A stretch of DNA of 64,000 bases. It comes from Puffinus mauretanicus (taxonomy: Eukaryota; Chordata; Aves; Procellariiformes; Procellariidae). Location of the stretch: the NCBI GenBank assembly GCA_023333565.1, contig JAJKFH010003532.1, forward strand, positions 1-64,000. The letters are read 5' to 3'. A program made the position numbers and the translations under genes. Positions 60,901 through 64,000 of the stretch are shown in pieces. Below the pieces are notes generated by a model, which was given only the letters and a program-made list of their open reading frames with translations, did not search any database and was not told the DNA's origin. Numbering within the stretch: the first letter of the stretch is position 1; each line of letters starts with the position of its first letter.

Positions 60901-63300
60901 CGTTTTCATCAAGGATCACAGTTACATGGGGTTACACATAATAGAGGTACTTATAAATACTTGCTCAGGTGAAGAACAAAGAACCTTCAGATATTATGTA
61001 GTGTTATAAGAAAGGAAGGGGAATATTTTCTAGTGTATCCATACTGAGCGGTCTACAAAGAAAGAAGAGGGAAGAACAATGAGAGGCAAAAATCAAGGTA
61101 ATGAGAGGGAAAATAATGGCAAGAAATAGAAATGGAGGCAAAGGAAAAAAGTCTCAATATTTAAATAGAATTGAAGAAACAGTACAAAAAAAAAAGTGAG
61201 AGATATCAATGAATAAGTTAAAAGAGTGCCCAGTGTATATAAAAGCAGGTGATTATTTCAGTAAGGTTTCCAGCAGAGCTTGACCATTTGATATACAGGC
61301 CAGAATAGGAACTGAAGTAATGTAAAAACAGTTTACTTGAAAGGACCTGAAGGAACAGAAATTTGCCAGAACACCTTTTACTACAATACTTTAGAAATTT
61401 GAGAATTTCAATATGATGCAAAACCGCAAAACTATACAAACAGAATGCTTAGATATTTCAGGCTTTTTTTAGGTTGTTTTTTTCCCCCAGATATTCCAGT
61501 TGTTTCAATAATCCAAACACCATAATACAGCATTTTACCCTAACTGAAAGACCCTTTTTTTTGGCTGGTTGGGTTTTGCTTATTTTTTTGTTTAAGGAAC
61601 AAGCACATGTTTCCAACCCCTCAACCACATTATTTCAAGGTCTCAGTTTTCATCAAGAGGAAGAAAAAATAAACAAAAATCTTTAGAAAATAATTTTCTA
61701 TTTAAAACCAAAACTGAAATTAAATACTTGGGACCAATACCTACAACAACAGTGGATGGACAACACAGAACTAACGGACCAACAAAGCTAGTAGACTTCC
61801 AAATGGTCCTTCTCTGTTAAAGAATTCAAAGGAAAAAACATTAAATTTGTTATAAATTTCAGCTTAACAGGATAAGAAAGACTGGTCAACACTTGCAATA
61901 TTTTAGCTTTACCAGATGTGCTAAACTAACAGTATTATGCACAGTACATTGCCCTAATCTTTAGTTTGATATTTGATTAGAGGTTAGTGTTAAGATAGAT
62001 AGGTTTCTTGTCTTAAATATAATTAGACACACTAAATTTAGCAACCTTCCAAACTTGCAGAATAAACTACATTAATTTTCAGACCTTCTTAAATATTGAA
62101 GTTGGCAAAACACTTTATCAGGTATACTGTTTGAACTTCTGAGTGACTTTAGCAGAAAACATATGCTTTTGGGAGATTTCATCAATAGCCTCAAACTCAT
62201 TCAGATTTATTTGCTTTTTGAATAATCAGTGATGTCAATTCCACCAACTTTTTCAGGAGTGGGAATCTTAACTCTTACCTACTGGCTATGTTCCAAATAA
62301 TTATATTATCCTCCCTATCTTCTTTTTTGGAGAACTTGTTCGCATATGGCAGAGTTCTTCAGGGAACTTACCCTGAGCACTTACAGAATGCTCTGGCAAT
62401 TCTGTCATTAACATGAAAACCACTCCGTTGCCAATTTATTGAGTGTCCTATTATCAGTGTAGTTTTTTAAATACAAAGATGCTATTTATTGGGATTGAAT
62501 ATTGAATATTTTTTGGGATTGACTGGAACCTTATTTTCAATGAATGATAGGTAAATTCTAAAATATCTATTTCAATTGCTTAACTGTTAGTGAACTGCAA
62601 ATTAAATGTTTTTCAGGCACTTCTGTGAGTTAAAATTTTTAATATTTATCTCTGGGAAGGATTATACACCTATACCATTTTGGCATCCTTTGTGCTTCCT
62701 GTATTCCTATAGACCAGCACAACTGGCCAAATACAAATGCTTCTGAATTCCACTACTATTTTCTTTCCTAAACTAAAATCAAGAAAACCCACATATCAAT
62801 AATTATACAATAGGCTTTTAAAGCAAATTGCCTGTCTTTCGAAAAGGGTTTTATTAAGACATGAAAATGAATTTCTTTCAGAGAAGTATTTTAAAAAGTT
62901 AGAGTAGGTATTTCAGTCTGCCATTAGAACTAGAAACATGATAATACTGCTTCACTCTCAACCTAGATCTTCAAACACTTCAGAACTTTCTCATATTTGA
63001 AAAGAAATAAACTCTGTTTTGAATGAGCTCAATAATGTTCTTTTTTTACCTTACCACTCTTCTCATTTCCTCTTTACAATTTTGAACAAATCCTATCTGT
63101 CCTATTTGGGAAGGGGAGGTGGGGAAAGGAGGACCAAAACAGGTAATAATTTTGTGGAATCTTGATAAAGAAAAATGTATGCCAGCAATGGTTAAGATTT
63201 TAATTTCAATCATTTTATGCAACCTTCCTGAAATGAAGGGATAAGCATCGAAGGGTATGCTTACTTAAGATTTTGGCTTGAAGAAATTCTTTTTTCCTGT
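57965..63300. other. AT-rich noncoding stretch
   Basis: Unique AT-rich DNA. Around 58,690-58,800 there are overlapping ATTATTAAA and AAAATATTCTATTA units repeated twice. Frames do not exceed about 75 codons and none is recognised. No exon, RNA gene or transposon can be supported here. Confidence 0.5.
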
Positions 63301-63527
63301 TGTGCCAGTTTTGGCTGGGATAGAGTTAATTTTTTCCATAGTAGCTAGTATGGGGCTATGTTTTGGATTTGTGCTGGAAACACTGTTGATAACACAGGGA
63401 TATTTTAGTTACTGCTGAGCAGTGCTCACACAGAGTCAAGGCCTTTTCTGCTTCTCAGCAAGCAGGCTGGGGGTGTGCAAGGACTTGGGAGGGGACACAG
63501 CCGGGACAGCTGACCCCAGCTGACCAC

Positions 63528-63569
63528 AGGGATATTCCATACCATATGACATCATGCTCAGCATATAAA
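63528..63569 (+). promoter_or_regulatory. LTR promoter block with CRE-like site and TATA box
   Basis: The string GATATTCCATACCATATGAC leads into ATCATGCTCAGCATATAAAG. It has a CRE/AP-1-like TGACATCA at 63,547-63,554 and TATAAA at 63,564-63,569. The same block is present on the minus strand of the 13.5 kb LTR at about 13,815-13,850 with few changes, although the TATA there is decayed. The retained spacing suggests a U3 promoter. Confidence 0.5.
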
Positions 63570-63749
63570 GTTGGGGGAAGAAGAAGGAAGTGGGGGACGT
63601 TTGGAGTGATGGTGTTTGTCTTCCCAAGAAACCGTTACGCGTGATGGAGCCCTGCTTTCCTGGAGATGGCTGAACACCTGCCTGCCGATGGAAGTAGTGA
63701 ATGAATTCCTTGGTTTGCTTTGCTTGTGTGCACGGCTTTTGCTTTACCT

Positions 63750-63755
63750 ATTAAA
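63750..63755 (+). terminator. ATTAAA polyadenylation signal of the LTR
   Basis: ATTAAA occurs in TACCTATTAAACTGTC, about 130 bases before the 3' end of the LTR. The corresponding place in the minus-strand LTR reads AGTTTAATAAAAC on the plus strand, so the region is conserved. Confidence 0.45.
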
Positions 63756-63881
63756 CTGTCTTTATCTCCACCCATGAGTTTTCTCACTTTTACTCTTCCA
63801 ATTCTCTCCCCCATATCACTGGAGGGGAGTGAGCGTGCGGCTGTGTGGGGCTTAGTTGCCGGCTGAAGTTAAACCACGACA

Positions 63882-64000
63882 CTTATCTTCAAAGCTGTGA
63901 CTCATGTCATAAATTTGACTATGCTTTCAAAATTTTTAGACAGAAGAGCCTGTATTTTCTTTTCCCTTTCAACATTGTGAACATGGCCTTGGATTCTTTA
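63882..64000. other. Unique flank at window end
   Basis: These 119 bases of AT-rich unique sequence after the LTR show no recognisable feature. Confidence 0.5.

Larger units (their letters stand above)
63301..63881 (+). mobile_element. Solo LTR, avian ERVL-like, plus strand
   Basis: The 581-bp element begins TGTGCCAGTTTTGGCTGGG and ends GAAGTTAAACCACGACA. It is the same family as the minus-strand LTR at 13,545-14,027 and is more complete. It holds a conserved promoter block (63,528-63,569) and an ATTAAA polyadenylation signal (63,750-63,755). The flanking five bases, CCTGT and CTTAT, agree at only three positions, so the duplication has decayed or a border is off by a base. The window ends 119 bases after it, and no internal retroviral sequence is seen on that side. 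Strictly, the right-hand LTR of a longer element is not excluded, because 5 kb to its left shows nothing retroviral but only 119 bases are visible to its right. Confidence 0.88.

Noticed and set aside
1..64000. tRNA, rRNA or other structured RNA genes
   Set aside because: No cloverleaf-like A/B box combination or rRNA sequence was noticed by eye on either strand. A covariance-model search would be needed to exclude small ones.

Overview
This window looks like bird nuclear DNA. It is AT-rich, has no bacterial-style gene packing, and carries several CR1 non-LTR retrotransposons ending in the avian (ATTCTATG)n tail plus solo LTRs of types I recall as common in bird genomes. No host protein-coding gene can be supported. 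It is best read as intergenic or intronic sequence with about 9 kb of recognisable transposon DNA in four clusters. Species and chromosome cannot be told from the sequence.

Layout. Positions 1-10.9 kb are mostly unique AT-rich DNA with simple repeats, a possible ancient CR1 scrap, a CpG-bearing patch and one weak terminal-exon candidate. A short 3' CR1 fragment (+) lies at 10,944-11,629. The richest locus is 13,512-17,039: a minus-strand CR1 split once by a solo LTR (13,545-14,027) and again by a plus-strand CR1 (14,672-16,360). The old CR1 resumes at 16,361 and ends at a possible further LTR (16,485-17,039). From 17 to 39.2 kb there is unique AT-rich DNA with degraded old repeats and microsatellites. 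A 2.5 kb CR1 (+) with endonuclease and reverse-transcriptase remnants lies at 39,209-41,752. A 1.1 kb solo LTR (+) lies at 46,698-47,805. A CR1 of a different subfamily, with the best-preserved reverse transcriptase, lies at 56,105-57,964. A solo LTR (+) of the same family as the 13.5 kb one lies at 63,301-63,881.

How the parts relate. Three CR1 copies (10.9, 14.7 and 39.2 kb) are closely related. The 14.7 and 39.2 kb copies share the same disabling lesions and a stretch of about 490 bp with no difference that I can see, while the 3' part of the 14.7 kb copy is closer to the 10.9 kb copy. This points to a defective lineage moved in trans, or to gene conversion. Every CR1 open frame here is broken, so none is expected to be active.

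No clearly new biological system was found. The best leads are the nested locus, the mosaic defective CR1 pair, the promoter block conserved between the two ERVL-like LTRs, and two weak exon candidates (6,064-6,171 and 49,711-49,896). All identities are by-eye estimates.
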